64,000 nucleotides of DNA. Origin: Hygrophila difformis. Taxonomy: Eukaryota > Streptophyta > Magnoliopsida > Lamiales > Acanthaceae. Both the position numbers and the translations under genes were made by a program. The DNA is taken from assembly GCA_030278955.1 (NCBI GenBank), contig JAOANR010000014.1, forward strand, positions 31,819,453-31,883,452. Reading direction: 5' to 3'. The notes below the pieces were generated by a model. That model was not told where the DNA came from, made no database searches, and worked only from the letters and a program-made list of their open reading frames with translations. This document shows, in pieces, positions 44,452 through 57,540 of the stretch (position 1 is the first letter of the stretch; every line of letters starts with the position of its first letter).

Positions 44452-46287
44452 CCCTGGCCAGTGAAAACGTTCTGTCTATATGCTCATGGTAGCAGCCCTA
44501 CCAAAATGACCCATCATGTCGCCAGAATGCGCTTCAATGATCAGAAGTTCTATGATGGATCCCTTTGGTATACACGGCTTGCCATAATAAAAAAAACCAT
44601 TCAGCTGAGAAAATTCCTTAAAGGCTATTTTCTTAGGTTTCTTATACATTTCTCCAAAATCAGCATCTTGAGCATATAAATCCTTTATGTGCTCGAATCC
44701 AATCAAATGTGTGGTGGCGAAGGCTGCAATGCTCATTCTCCTTGATAGTGCATCAACGACCACATTGTCCTTTCCCTTTTTGCAGCAGATCACGTACGTG
44801 AATGATTCTATGAAAGAGCTCCACCGGGCATGTCTCGCATTCTTTAACTGCCCTTGTCCTCGGATATGTTTTAACGTCTCGTGATCTGTGTGGATAATGA
44901 ACTCTCTCCCACGCAAGTAATGTTGCCATGTCCTTAAGGCTTGTACGACCGCATACAATTCCTTGTCGTATGTGGAATAGTTCAGTTGAGCTCCTTCAAA
45001 CTTCTCGCTATGGTATGCGATCGGTCGTCCATCTTGCAACAATACTGCGCCCATGCCGGTCCCGGATGCGTCACACTCGATCTCAAAAGGAAGATCGAAG
45101 TTGGGGAGTGCTAACTCCAGTGCATGGGTGAGCTTTTCCTTTAGCTCATCAAATGACTTCTGCTCTTTTGGTCCCCATTTGAACTGTAAGTCCTTCTTCA
45201 GCAGAGAGGTCATTGGTGCGGCAATCACACTGAATTGGGGCACGAATCATAGAAAGAACCCGCACATGCCCAAAAACCTTCGAACTTCATTGACGTTGGT
45301 CGGTGGCGTCCATTCAGAAATAGCTTTGACCTTGGACTCGTCCATCTTCAGTCCACTTCCTCCAATGAAAAATCCCAAAAATGTCACTTCGGGCACGTGA
45401 AAAGTGCACTTCTCGAAATTCGCATATAGCTCTGCTTTTCTCAGCTTGATGATTACCTGAACAACATGTTTTACATGATCAGATTCGTTGTGGCTATAAA
45501 TAAGAATATGATCAAAATACACAACAACGAATTTCCCAATAAACTCTCTCAATATTTCATTCATTAATCTCATAAAAGTGGATGGAGCGTTGGTAAGTCC
45601 GAACGTCATCACAAATCGTTCATACAGCCCGAACTTGGTCTTGAATGCTGTCTTCCATTCATCTCCTGGCTGCATGCGGATCTGGTGGTAACCGCTTTTC
45701 AGATCAATCTTTGTAAAGATGCTCGCTCCACCAAGTTCATCGAGCATGTCATCAAGTCGCGGAATCGGATGGCGGTATTTGATGGTTATCGCATTAACAG
45801 CTCGACAGTCAACGCACATCCTCCACGTTCCATTTTTCTTCGGTAACAGTAATACGGGCACTGCGCATGGAGACAGACTCTCCCGAACCCAACCTTTATC
45901 CAATAGCTCTTGGACTTGATTTTGGACTTCCTTAGTTTCTTCGGGGTTCATGCGGTAAGCAGGCCTGTTGGGAATTGATGCTCCTGGTACAAAGTCGATC
46001 TTATGCTCCACTCCTCTCAAAGGTGGTAACCCAGCTGGCAATTGCTCTAGAAAAACATCCATATTATCCTCAAGCATTCTGCGAAAATTTTCAGGCACAT
46101 TAAGTGTAGTAGGGGAGTTCTTAGGGATCTCTTCAAAAGGTTTTACAAATGCTAGAAAATAGTGACCTGGTAGAGGTGCGTCCTCAATGGCTGCTTCCAG
46201 CTCTTGCTCCGTGAACAGCAAGCATCGATCATGTCCTGTCAAGAGTAAAGAAGATGAATTAGAACAGCAAGCATCGATCATTTGCAT
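44452..46287 (-). pseudogene. CRM-like gypsy RT-RNase H
   Basis: RT (45247-46287) shows YRMNPEETKEVQNQVQELLD, VPVLLLPKKNGTWRMCVDCR, DLKSGYHQIRM and MTFGLTNAPSTF. The catalytic box reads YFDHILIY instead of YFDDILIY, so one of the paired catalytic Asp residues is His. A stop near 45244 separates the thumb from the connection and RNase H domain (44476-45243): ECDASGTGMGAVL, SEKFEGAQLNYSTYDKEL, HTDHETLKHI, KGKDNVVVDALSRR. Gag and protease are missing upstream, where the element meets the Athila-type LTR. Confidence 0.92.
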
Positions 46288-46757
46288 CCAATTTAGTGTC
46301 TTAATGATGATCTTTTGTTCTTAATTCTATTAGTTTTTAATGATTAATCATGGAAGATGTGAAGAAATGGAAGAAGAACCAAGATTGTGAAGAAGCTGGA
46401 ATTACATAAGAAATGGCTTGAAATTCTAAGTTTTCATTGCAAGTCTCGCACGCTATGTTTTTATTTGAACTGACTCACGCTTTGTCATTCAGCAGGAAGT
46501 TAAGTTGAAAAGCAGCGGGAGATGGGAAAGACATAGCGAGGAAAGAGAAGAAATGGTGCGAGGACTTACATACGAAATCAGGAAAAATCTAAGGAAAAAT
46601 ATTCAGAAGTTGAAGTCCACACGATGATTGTTTGACATCGCGAGGAAAGAAAATTTGTGCAAGACAGGAAGTCTTAAGTGTTATAGCGAGAAGCAAACTG
46701 TTGGAAGATACTGTGAGACCTCGCCTTGTCGAGAAAGACAATTCCATTTTTTTTTTA

Positions 46758-46790
46758 CTCTCGCTTTGAAGGAACTGGACAAAGCGAGAG
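46758..46790. repeat. Hairpin CTCTCGCTTTG / CAAAGCGAGAG
   Basis: A perfect 11-bp inverted repeat with an 11-base spacer, about 60 bp upstream of the TATA box. A related pair (CTCTCGC ... GCGAGAG) lies at about 47814-47845. Confidence 0.75.
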
Positions 46791-46849
46791 AAGAGCTATT
46801 CTGATGCGAGCGGTTATCATCCAAGGCTGAAGCAGTTACAACGCTCATC

Positions 46850-46857
46850 TATAAATA
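46850..46857 (+). promoter_or_regulatory. TATA box of the Athila-type LTR
   Basis: TATAAATA followed by AGACCC. Position in the LTR fits the U3/R border. Confidence 0.5.
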
Positions 46858-49607
46858 AGACCCTTGGGGGATCAGCTCAAGTAGCGGGAGATTGAAGAGA
46901 ATAGCTCATTTTACTCTCCAGTTCACTTTTAGAATTCATTAGGTAGGTTAGTTAGGGTTTACTTTTCACTGCAATTTACTTCAAGTTCTTCAGATTTGTA
47001 ATTCAATTTCGCAGTAGATTTTCTTCGGAATATTTTAGTAGATTAGTTTGAGGGTACCCTGGAAGAAGAATTGCTATCGGAATGCTTTGTTCATCCATTA
47101 TGACGATCACCATCTAGTTTCCGACTTCTTCGTTCAAATTCGCTTTATTCTGATTGCAATCAGATTTCCAGGTGTATTCGTTTTTAATTTCTTTTTTATT
47201 CAAAATATATGAAGAACGATCAGTTATCAAATCGTGCATTTCTTATCTTTCTGGTTACAATTTTGAAAGGTTTTATCAGAATTAGATGTTCTTCAATTCT
47301 GTTTCAGAGAAGTATAGACCTCGAACACAATATTCACTTCTTAGAATTTGCATCACGTCGATAATTTGATTCTCGAGATCGTGTTGCTATCATATCTTTA
47401 ATTCGTAATTTGTTTGTTCTAATTACTCAAGAAGTTTGAATTTTGTAACCGAGTTAGGTATGAAACTGATAGAATTATGAATTCATTCGATTCTCTGTTG
47501 ATATTATATCTTGATCACAAATTTGGAAGAAATCCGCAGAAATTAATGTTCAGAACTCTAAAAGGTTCCTAAAGACCCATGCAGTGTTAATAATCGCATG
47601 ATAATCTTTAAGAATTAACAACTCTAAATTCTTGAATTTGGACGAAAAAGGTTCTATTTTCATTGTTTTCTGAATAAAAGTTCCAGAAGGTAGTTATGAT
47701 AATTACAGGACTTGATCACCTACTTCATATAAGGATAAAATCACGCTTCATCCTAAAAGATGACGCGAGGAATTATCCAAACAACTTTGTTTCAAGAGAA
47801 GCTATTTCAATACTCTCGCGATGTCATTTTGACAAAGCGAGAGAGCCAACTCAAAATAGCAACAGAATTGATTCCCACTTCTTGGGATATCAACTACTCA
47901 TTTCTTATACATATATAACCCCTAGTTTATAAGTAGGAATTGAATATCTTGCTGCATTCTTACAGATATTACTGCGAGACATTCAGTTCTTTGTATAAAC
48001 AAAATCTGAGGAACATTCTTTGAACAATAACTCCCTCCACGCTGTACAGACATAGCGTGCGGAAAATTGGAATGTTCATAGTTTGAAACCCAAAATAGTT
48101 ACTGCGAGCTATCTTGGACATTTATTTTGCAGAATTATTTCTCAAATCTTTTTCATAGGAAAGTAATTTCCTAATTCTGTCTAGTTTCCAGTTTATATTT
48201 TGGAAACACCCTAGCATTTTGATTAAGAGGACTCAGAACCCTCATCGTTTCTTTATACATATAATACTACCTATACATATGATATTTTGGGATATTTCCC
48301 TGTTTATGATGAATAATCTTACTTCTTAAATATAGATTCATAATTCATATTTGGAATTCATGTTAATATTTTCATTAGCACATTGAGAAAGATGATGATA
48401 TAAGTTTTCTCAATCATTATTTACTCAGGGTGATGAAGAACAAACTTGTTCTTTAGTTGGGCATTTAGTGCCTGTCGTTTAAAAGGGAAAGATGTTTCAA
48501 AAACCATCTTTTGTCCCAATAATTAGTAGAAGTTTTAAGAAGATTAATTTTGCAGGGTTCATAGCTTTATAGTTTCCACTATATGCTATGGGTAGGAGAT
48601 TAAATATTCTTTCTAAGTCTTACTAATCCCGAGTTAAGTCATGGGTATTTGGAATTGTTTACAGAGATTTCTCAAGCTAAAACATCTGTATGAATCTGAA
48701 TGGTCTGGATAAGTCAAGGATTTTGAATAGCAATCTCATCTTGATATACTTACAGGACTATTACTTCTTACAATTACTTGAAGGAATTACTCTGAGGAGT
48801 TAAGTCTTAAGAAACCATTGGATGATAGATTTAAATATTCGTTTTTTTTCATTTCTTGTAGAGAACATCCAATATAAGATCATGAGCTTAATTTGTTTCA
48901 GAGTAATAAAAAGAACAACTTCAAGTTCAGATGAATATAAGATAATTTAGATGTGACCCTGAGTTATCAAAGGCTTAATCTGAGTCCGGAAGAGATAGAT
49001 TAAGTGACAGTTCTAAAAGCTTTTGTCACAGAATGAGTCTGACCGATCATCCTGTGATGACAGTATCTCATGATTTCAGTGCTTAGAGTGTCGTGACACT
49101 GAATCACAAGTACCTGTCTTGGGAAGTGATTTAAGATATTAAGATTTGATTAAGTTGTATAGAGGATTTGTTTATCTCAATGAGCTTTCATTCTGTTTCT
49201 AACCATTGAAGTATGATAATCTCACCATATTCCTATTTCGTTTGTTTGTTTTGGTCTACTCTATCCGTAACTCATGAACATATTCATATCATCCAACATC
49301 ATTTTAATTGCTTTCTTTATTTTTGTTTACAGTTTTATGCATTTACAGTTCAGCATTTAATTCTTAGTCATCATCATTACACCATCCTTAAACCAAGAGT
49401 AGAAACGAGTTCTAGAACTAATAATCCTATTAAAAGGCTTCTATCATGTAACTCTCTAACGAACGATCCCGACAATTAAAATAAATACTGCAGCTTGATA
49501 CCGTGCGCTTTCGGTAGGAAAAATTAGGCAAGCTCTTTAACAGTCCTATGGGATTATAGTTTAAAGGCTGTCGGGGGCATTGTAGCGGGTTTTACCTCAA
49601 AGCTTCA

Positions 49608-49623
49608 TGTCGCCGTTGCCGGA
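49608..49623 (+). promoter_or_regulatory. Primer binding site (tRNA-Asp type)
   Basis: TGTCGCCGTTGCCGGA differs slightly from TGGCGCCGTTGCCGGGG, the complement of plant tRNA-Asp used by Athila elements. Confidence 0.8.
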
Positions 49624-49787
49624 GAGGGTGTAGCGTTATGAATTTTAGAACTGTAGATACTCTTTGGTTTAATTGTAATTATTTACTTTTTACCATATTA
49701 AATAAATTTATTAATTCTTTCATTTTGTTCACAGAGAAGTCTCAACAGTTTATGAGTGAAAGAACAACTTGATCTTCAAGGCAACCT

Positions 49788-51599
49788 TTGCTTCCTTTTA
49801 ATTGTGAACTTGAAAGAACAGCAAGGCTGATCAGAGCAAGCGCTAGAAGGAGACAAAGAGATCTTGTAGAAGAAAATCTTTCAACAATAACTAGAATGGC
49901 TAACAATGGACAAAATGACGGACCTGGAAACTTACCAAATGGACAGCCAGAAAATCAGCAAAACATACCACTTCGAGGACATTTTCAAGCACCACAGAGG
50001 GCTGCTGCACCACAATTTGTTCATCAGCATTACTTTCCACCTAATTTTGCTAATCCTGCTCCAAATCCTCAAGAAGAACAATATCAACCATGGCAACCGA
50101 ACGTTTATCAGTATTTGGCCGGAACAGATGAAGAGATTGATATACCACCTGGTATATTAAACTTGGCATCTTCCAGAGCTTTTTATGGATTGAGTGCTGA
50201 AGATCCACACTTACATCTCAAAAAGTTTGTTGAACTGAGTAAGACAGTGAAGAAAGGTAGAGCTTCAAGAGAAACCATTCAACTAGCAATGTTTCCATTC
50301 TCTTTGGATGGTTCTGCGAAAGAATGGTATGATTCATTGAATGCTCAACAGAAGGCTACTTGGCCAGAACTAGTCTGAAACTTCTTGCTCAAATGTTTTC
50401 CAGAAAGTGAAGTAGATGAGTGGGTAGATAAGATTTCTAGCTTTAAGATGAGAAAAGGAGAATCTTTGAAGGATGCTCGAGACAGATTCTTTGATATGCT
50501 TAAAAGATGCCCGCAGCATGGTATCACAGAAAGAAGACTTTTGAAGATCTTTTTCACTGGACTCACTCACACTTGGCAGATGATGATTAATGCCACTGGA
50601 GGGGAACAATTACTTCAGATGCCACTTGATAGAGCTTGGTCAACAATAGATACCATGACAGCTAGCAGAGCAGTCCTCCAAGATGATGACCCACCATCTC
50701 CTACAAGGAAGAGTCTTGTTATCCACACAGACAAAAATGAAGAAAAATTTGCAGCACTCACTAAACAGATTACTGAGTTACAAGTAGCTCAGCAAACGAG
50801 TCAACAAGTTCAGCATCAACAACAACAACCTATGATGATCCTTCAACCTACTCCCATGGAATTAGTTTATCAATGTGGAATATGTTCTGGGCCACATCAT
50901 AATGATCAATGTCCGCAGCTTCAGGAAGCACCAAAACAAGATGAAAGCTGTAACTACACTGGATTCCAGAACAAGCATCCAAACTTGAGCTATGGTAACA
51001 CTCAAAATGCACATCTCCTGAATCCGCCTCAACAGAACCAGCAGCAGTTTCGTCCTCAGCAACAATTTTATCCTCAGCAGCAAATGTACCCTCAGAGACC
51101 TCCTCAACAGATGAATCAACAGAGTAGACCATATGGACCATTTGCACCAATACCTGCAAATTTTCCACAGCAACCAGTGCCACCAGGCCCTTATCCTGTT
51201 GTTCAAGATAATACTTATTCTTTAAAGGTGGAGAATGCTCTGAAGGAGTTTATTGTTAAGCAGACAGAGACGAATAACCAACTGCAGGCTTCAATCAAGA
51301 ATGTTGAAAATTCAGTAACAGAGATGGCCAAGTTATTACAGCAAAGAGAAAAAGAAAAACTACCAAGTTCCTCTGAAACAAATCCACAATGTAAGGCAGT
51401 TACGTTGAGGGGAGGGAAAGAAGTTGTTGATCCCGAATTTGAAAAGAAACGAGATAGGTTGCTACAGCAGAAAAAGTTCAAAGATGTTCAGACAATGGAA
51501 GAAGATGATCACCTTGAAGAAAGGCAGATACTTGAGGATAAGGGTTTGGAAAAGAATGTCTCAGGACACTCCTTTTGCAAAAGAAAAAGAGGGAGGTAA
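49788..51599 (+). pseudogene. Athila-type gag
   Basis: The Gag core has FYGLSAEDPHLHLKKFVELS, TIQLAMFPFSLDGSAKEWYD and FPESEVDEWVDKISSF, followed by FFDMLKRCPQHGI, all typical of Athila. One in-frame TGA at 50376-50378 sits where family members have a Trp or similar residue; both halves are otherwise in the same frame. A single zinc finger CGICSGPHHNDQC (about 50875-50913), a Gln/Pro-rich stretch (51020-51190) and AVTLRGGKEV follow. A frameshift near 51590 leads to the protease frame. Confidence 0.92.
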
Positions 51600-52749
51600 T
51601 GATATCCCTAACTCTACAGGTAACAAAAAGGATTCACTGGATGAACACATGCCCAGGATACCATATCCTGGGAGACTAAAAAATGATCTTCAAGAAATTA
51701 AATTTAAGAAAATTCTTGAAAAGATTAAGGCCATTGAAATATCAATCCCTTTGGTTGAATTAATTGCTGAAATGTCCACTTACACTAAGTTTATGAAAGA
51801 ATTGATTTCAGGGAAACGAAGTGCAGGAGAGCAGCAAATGGTGGTCTTAAATCAAAATTGTAGCTTGGTTCTTCAACAACGGATTCCTCGAAAGCTTGAA
51901 GATCCAGGGAGTTTTACTTTACCCCTGATTATCAATTATAAAGAAGCTGGGCGAGGGCTTTGTGACTTAGGAAGCAGCATCAATGTAATGCCACTTGCTA
52001 TGGCCAGACGATTGGACTTGGGGAAGATGAGGCCAGTGAATATGACTCTCTTCTTTGCTGACCAATCGAGCACCAGACCAGAAGGGATCATTGAAGATGT
52101 TTTAGTAAAGACAGGAGGCCTTTGTTTTCCAGCTGACTTTGTCATTCTTGATATCGATGAAAATGTCAGAATTCCTATCATACGAGGAAGGCCTTTCCTG
52201 GTGACTGCAGGAGCTATGATTGATGCAAAGAATGGCATAGTCAAACTTCACGTTGATGATCAGGAAGTTACTTTCGACATGATGAAGATGGCAACATATC
52301 CTTTTAATGCTTTTGAAACCAATGTAGCGGGAAAGGGATTAGATTCTAGTACTATGGAGGGGGGAAATCTTTTTGATTACTATAGTCTCTTTACCACTGA
52401 TGTAATTGAGAACAATCTCACCCCACTCACAAATGCTGAAGATGCTACTTTTTCTTACTTGTGCGCGGTTAGATTCGCTGATCCTGAGACTGGTGAAATC
52501 AAGGATGGATCAGAAAGTGAGGATATGACATCTTCAGAACAATCTGAGGATGACATTGATAAAACAGATCCTTCTAAAGAAGGATCTGATTTAAAGATGG
52601 AAGTGCAAACTCGAAGCAAATTAATTCCATCAATAGAAAATCCACCAGAGCTTGAACATAAAGTATTACCAGAACATCTTAAGTATGCCTTTTTGGCAGA
52701 CAAAAAGAAGCTTCCGGTAATAATTTCATTTAAATTGAGTGAAGAATAA
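51600..52749 (+). pseudogene. Athila-type aspartic protease region
   Basis: Starts in the frame that overlaps the end of gag. It contains RIPYPGRLKND, IPLVELIAEMSTYTKFMKEL and the protease motif LCDLGSSINVMPLAMARRL, then FVILDIDENVRIPIIRGRPF and MIDAKNGIVKLHVDDQEV. This is the classic Athila arrangement. An acidic linker (52490-52590) joins it to RT, and a TAA at 52747-52749 separates the frames. Confidence 0.93.
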
Positions 52750-54208
52750 GAACAAGCTCTAGTAGGTACTCTTAAAAATCATATTCAGGCAATTGCTTGG
52801 ACTATAGCAGATATCAAAGGCATCAGTCCACACATTTGTATGCATAGGATCCTTATGGAAGATGAATACAAACCATCCAGACAACCACAGAGGAGGCTAA
52901 ATCCACCAATGCAGGAAGTTGTCAAGAAGGAGGTAATCAAACTACTTGATGCAGGTATAATCTATCCTATTTCTGATAGCAAATGGGTAAGCCCAATACA
53001 AGTTGTACCCAAAAAGGGTGGGATTTGTATTGTGACTAATGAACATGGTGATGAAATAGCAACAAGACCAGTAACTGGTTGGAGAGTTTGCATTGATTAT
53101 AGAAAACTAAATACTGCCACAAGAAAAGATCATTTTCCTTTACCTTAGAAAGACTGTCAGGTAAACCATTTTACAGCTTCTTAGATGGTTATTCTGGTTA
53201 TAATCAAATAGTAGTTGCTAGTGAAGATCATGAGAAAACTTTTGCTTGCCCATATGGAACATTTGCTTATTGAAGAATGCCTTTTGGATTATGTAATGCT
53301 CCTGCTACTTTTCAAAGATGCATGATGAGTATTTTCTCTGATTTTATTGAAAAATGCATTGAAGTGTTTATGGATGATTTTACCATTTATGGAACTGACT
53401 TTGAAAACTGTTTACAAAATCTGTCAAAAATTTTGCAGAGATGTGAGGACACTAACTTGGTTCTGAACTGGGAAAAGTGTCATTTCATGGTTCAGGAAGG
53501 AATTGTCCTAGGACACAAAGTATCTAGAGCAGGAATAGAAGTAGACAAAGCTAAGGTTTCTGTGATAGCAAATCTACCACCACCTAAAACGATTAAGGCA
53601 GTAAGGAGTTTTCTTGGTCATGCTGGTTTTTATAGAAGGTTTATTAAGGACTTTTCTAAGATAGCAAGGCCTTTATGTAATCTTCTTCATAAGGATGTGG
53701 TATTTAGCTTTGATGAAGATTGTTTAACTGCTTTTAAAACCTTGAAGGAGAAACTTATCACTGCACCTATAGTTCAGTCTCCTGATTGGAGTCTACCTTT
53801 TGAACTCATGTGTGATGGAAGTGAGAATGCAGTAGGAGCAGTTTTGGGGCAACATAAAGAAGGCAAACATCATGTTATCTATTATGCTAGCCATACTCTT
53901 AATGATGCCCAGATAAACTACACCACTACAAAAAAGGAAATGTATGCTGTAGTTTGTGCCTTTGACAAGTTCAGACAGTATCTTATTGGAGCTCAGACTA
54001 TAGTTTACACATATCATACTGTATTAAGATATCTCTTCTCAAAGCAAGAAGCCAAACCTAGGCTGATAAGATGGGTTTTACTTTTACAAGAGTTTGACAT
54101 TATTATTAAAGACAGAAAATGAAAAGACAATGGAGTAGAAGATCATCTTTCTAGATTGGAAGAGAAAACAGAAAAGGAGGAAGTTGTAAATGATAAATTT
54201 CCAGATGA
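52750..54208 (+). pseudogene. Athila-type RT-RNase H, truncated before integrase
   Basis: RT begins MHRILMEDEYKPSRQPQRRL, then KLLDAGIIYPISDSKWVSP and RVCIDYRKLNTATRKDHFPL. A frame break lies at 53148, and the next segment (GKPFYSFLDGYSGYNQI-like) is recoverable from 53155-53276. RT resumes [20 protein letters not shown] with the catalytic FMDDFTIYG intact. The tether and RNase H follow ([34 protein letters not shown]). The text ends VVNDKFPDE at 54208, just where integrase should follow. Integrase and 3' LTR are missing. Confidence 0.93.
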
Positions 54209-54231
54209 ATGAAACTTTTGACAAGTTTCAT
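54209..54231. repeat. Perfect hairpin at the Athila breakpoint
   Basis: ATGAAACTT and AAGTTTCAT form a 9-bp stem around TTGAC, exactly where the Athila coding sequence stops. GAAACTTTTGACAA also occurs at 54344 and near 54558. Confidence 0.7.
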
Positions 54232-54324
54232 GGTGCAGCCGGGGTAGACAATTCAATCTTAACAGACATCAGCGCTCAATACTTAATATAATATCATTTA
54301 TACATCTGTCTGACACACACAAGG

Positions 54325-54342
54325 TCCCCGGCAACGACGCCC
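54325..54342 (-). promoter_or_regulatory. Inverted tRNA-Asp-type primer site
   Basis: The minus strand reads GGGCGTCGTTGCCGGGGA, directly after a minus-strand LTR end at 54343. Confidence 0.8.
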
Positions 54343-56700
54343 TGAAACTTTTGACAATTTCGTCAACACGAGTTTTTCTAAAATATCCCAAGTTAGATTT
54401 ATTAAAAGAAAAGAGTTATGATTCGTGGGAAATGGATTTAATGATATATTTCACTTTTTATTACTCATGCGGGAAACTTTGATTTCAAACGGCGCTGTGG
54501 ACCTCCCCGGCATGGAACTTTTGACAATTTCCTGCCTTGAAAATCCTTGCCATGAAACTTTTGACAAGTTCCCAATACATGAGTATTTTCTGAAAAATCA
54601 TAATCCTGGTTTTCAATTTTATTTAATGAAACCAAGTTATGAAGATGGATTTGGGATTAGGGATATATTATAGGTTGTCACGTTTTTATTACTCGTGTTA
54701 AGAAACTGTGCCCCCGAAAGCGCACGGTGTCAAAAATTGCAGTAATTTATAGTAAGACCGGATCGTTCACTGGAGGATGTGCGATAGAAGCAGGACCCAC
54801 GTCGTTTACTAAAATTTTCCACTCGGTTACTCGATTCAAGTTTTGCAATGGTTTCTAACAACTACTTGACAATAATTTAAACTAGACTATGGAAGCAATA
54901 AAAATTATTCTACAAAGCATGGTAAAATTAGTCTAAAAAGCAATTAAATCTATTCTAAGAAAGCAATAAGAATTATGCTAAGAAAGCAAGTAAAATTATT
55001 CTACGAAAGCGGATTTAAAATATGACAGAAGGGACAGGGAGAAAATAATAAGGATTGGACAAGATTCAGATGAAACATAAGTAAACTTCCATTTTAATAC
55101 ACAGATCTTTGTTTGGGGTAGTTCATCAGTTAGCTATCTCTCATGCTCTCTACACCATGTTCCCTTTAACAGACAGGTACTTATAATGAGAGTTTACATG
55201 CTCTTAAGACAACAAGTTCTAAGATACCACAGGCGCATAACTACCCTTGCAATGCACTGCTAAGATATATTATTTATCTGTGGTGGACAAGCAACACCTG
55301 ACAAATCATTAATTGATATGCCAAGTACTCATGTCATCCCCCTTGTCACACCCAAAGTCCAAATCTAACCCCGAACTAATCCATAACTCTTAAACCTTAC
55401 AACCGGCGTCCAACCTCTAATTCTTCCGAGTGACCTCTATGAAAGCATTTTAAAGAAAGCGATAGAGAAAGCAGTAAAGAAAGCATTTAAAATCTATCAC
55501 TCGGAAGTCTTAAAAGATCATCACATTCCATTAGTATAAAAGAGCCCCTAGTCTTGGTGACCAGATGTAGATTTAGAACTTCCCAAATGTCAGTAAGCCA
55601 CAGGGCTTATAACATCCGGTTAGTTACGAGATACAAACATGAGTGGAACATACCTATGAAGATCTATTCCGAATGTACTCACTCGAGACTCAATTTTAGA
55701 CTTTGGCGGGAGAAGATAGTAGTTGAAAGAATACTCAACCCTACCTTAGAAATTAACCAAGGCCTACATGTTGTTCCTCTAATATTATTTATCACATCTT
55801 ATCCGAATCCAAGTGGACACTGATTCGATGCAACACTTAATACAAGATTTCCAACACACAGTAATTTTGAGAAACAAATTGATATTTGAAAATCATTTCC
55901 TAAACAGGTACTAAACTCTCAATTTAAACACAGATCCTTTCAGTCTAGGAGAGACTTAATCGCTGACTCTGCTTCTAAGTTCTCAAAATCAACCCCCAGT
56001 AGAATATGAGTTAGTCATAACTGTTGAATTTATCCCTTACTCATATCCGGTTTTTGTAAAGTGATTTTTGTGGAAATTTATTATGCACATCTGATTTCAA
56101 TCAAGACTTCTATGTCCAAGGAGAAGGATCTCCAAAATATTATAGACCACAATATCTACATAATAATATCATGCATACATGTATATGAGAAGTAAAATAA
56201 AGTACCCCAAAATATAGAGTGGGGTTAGACAGAATTTGATACACAAAGATGAATTAGCCTGAGATAAGAAGAAAATGGCTAAAGAGATGACAAAATAATT
56301 AGGGTTAATTGGATTGCAGTTATCTGTTGTCCAGTTAACCTAATTATTAAGGTGAGATGATTTTAGACAGCAGAAGACCTTAAATGACGGTTGCCGCCGT
56401 CATCTTAGACTTCACTATCTTTGAATCTGGATAAAAACCCACATGTTCTATTACTGTAATAATTATTAGATGACATTGGCATATATCATCTATCATTACT
56501 ACAACTCTAGATTCAGGTTTGAAATTAAGGTAAAGAAAAGAAAACTGTATCCGGATAGGAGTCAGCTGAGCAGCTGTCATAATCCCGGATGGACGAACCG
56601 CCAAGGCTTCCACCGACCACTATCCGGACCATGCAAAATAACAACTAGTAATTAATATTTAGAATACGAGCTAGTTATCCGTGTGGGAATACCCGCCAAC
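54343..56700 (-). mobile_element. LTR of a second, inverted Athila-like element
   Basis: The plus-strand TGAAACTTTTGAC at 54343 is the LTR end, next to the inverted primer site. About 54690-54790 matches the end of the plus-strand LTR at 49450-49520 (shared ACCGTGCGCTTTCGG and GAACGATCC). An internal partial duplication is visible around 54370-54660. Repeats of AAAGCAAT lie at 54890-55020. The right edge is not determined. No gene is recognised. Confidence 0.55.
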
Positions 56701-56939
56701 ATTAGTCTGATATATTTCTTACTAGTTGTTCATACACACAATGAAAGAGAAAATAAACAGAATTAAGAAAATGTTTTTGGTATTGTGTGAGTGTTAATCA
56801 CACAATAATTAAGACACTAATGGGTTGAGGTGTGTAATGGATAAAATTAGATGTAGTGGGCCTAGGCCCAATACACCCATGCAACTTACACAACTCAAGC
56901 AATAAAATATTTTTGGAGTTTTAAAATTAGAAAGAAGAA

Positions 56940-57540
56940 AGCAATTCGGTCTATGGGGCAAAATGCAAATTAGACCGAATTGAGGATGCATGAAGTATGA
57001 AGTAATACCGTACCCAATTAATCCTTGTAAAGTCATGAAGCATCCTCTAATTCGAATTGTCAAAGCAATTCGGTCTAAACCGAATTGGACAATTCGAATT
57101 GATGAAGTCATTCTTTCACTCAAATTTGGCTAAGGCATTTACCCCAAAATGAGGGTAATTCGAATTGCCAATTGAATTCGGTCTAGACCGAATTGGCAAT
57201 TCGAATTGGTAAGAGACATAAAATAAACTAAGGCATGAAGGGATGAAATGCATACAATGTGGTGTATAAGGTTAATTCGATCTATGGGAGGAATTCGGTC
57301 TAGACCAAATCCGCACAAATCGAATTGCTTTGTACATCACATGAGAACAATTTTTTGCTATGTAATTCGGTCTCATGGGCAATTCGGTTTAGATAAGGCA
57401 TTCAACAAATATTTTTGCCATGCAATTCCATTCTCATGGGCAATTCGGTTTAGACTGAATTACCTCAAATCGAATTGCATGTCTTTTCTCACATAAAAGA
57501 TATTTTGAACTCATAAGTGCAGGTTCGGTTTACACTGTGT
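56940..57540. repeat. Palindrome array, block 1
   Basis: About seven imperfect units pair AATTCGGTCT with AGACCGAATT. The unit at 57175-57194 is a perfect 20-bp palindrome, AATTCGGTCTAGACCGAATT. Many units are flanked by CAATTCGAATTG. Confidence 0.85.

Larger units (their letters stand above)
46300..49607 (+). mobile_element. 5' LTR region of an Athila-type element
   Basis: Ends with TTCA directly before a tRNA-Asp primer site. TATAAATA at 46850-46857 is a plausible LTR promoter. If it is all one LTR it is long (3.3 kb), so other insertions may be included. The left edge is an estimate. No gene is recognised. The last 200 bases are related, in inverse orientation, to about 54690-54790. Confidence 0.55.
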
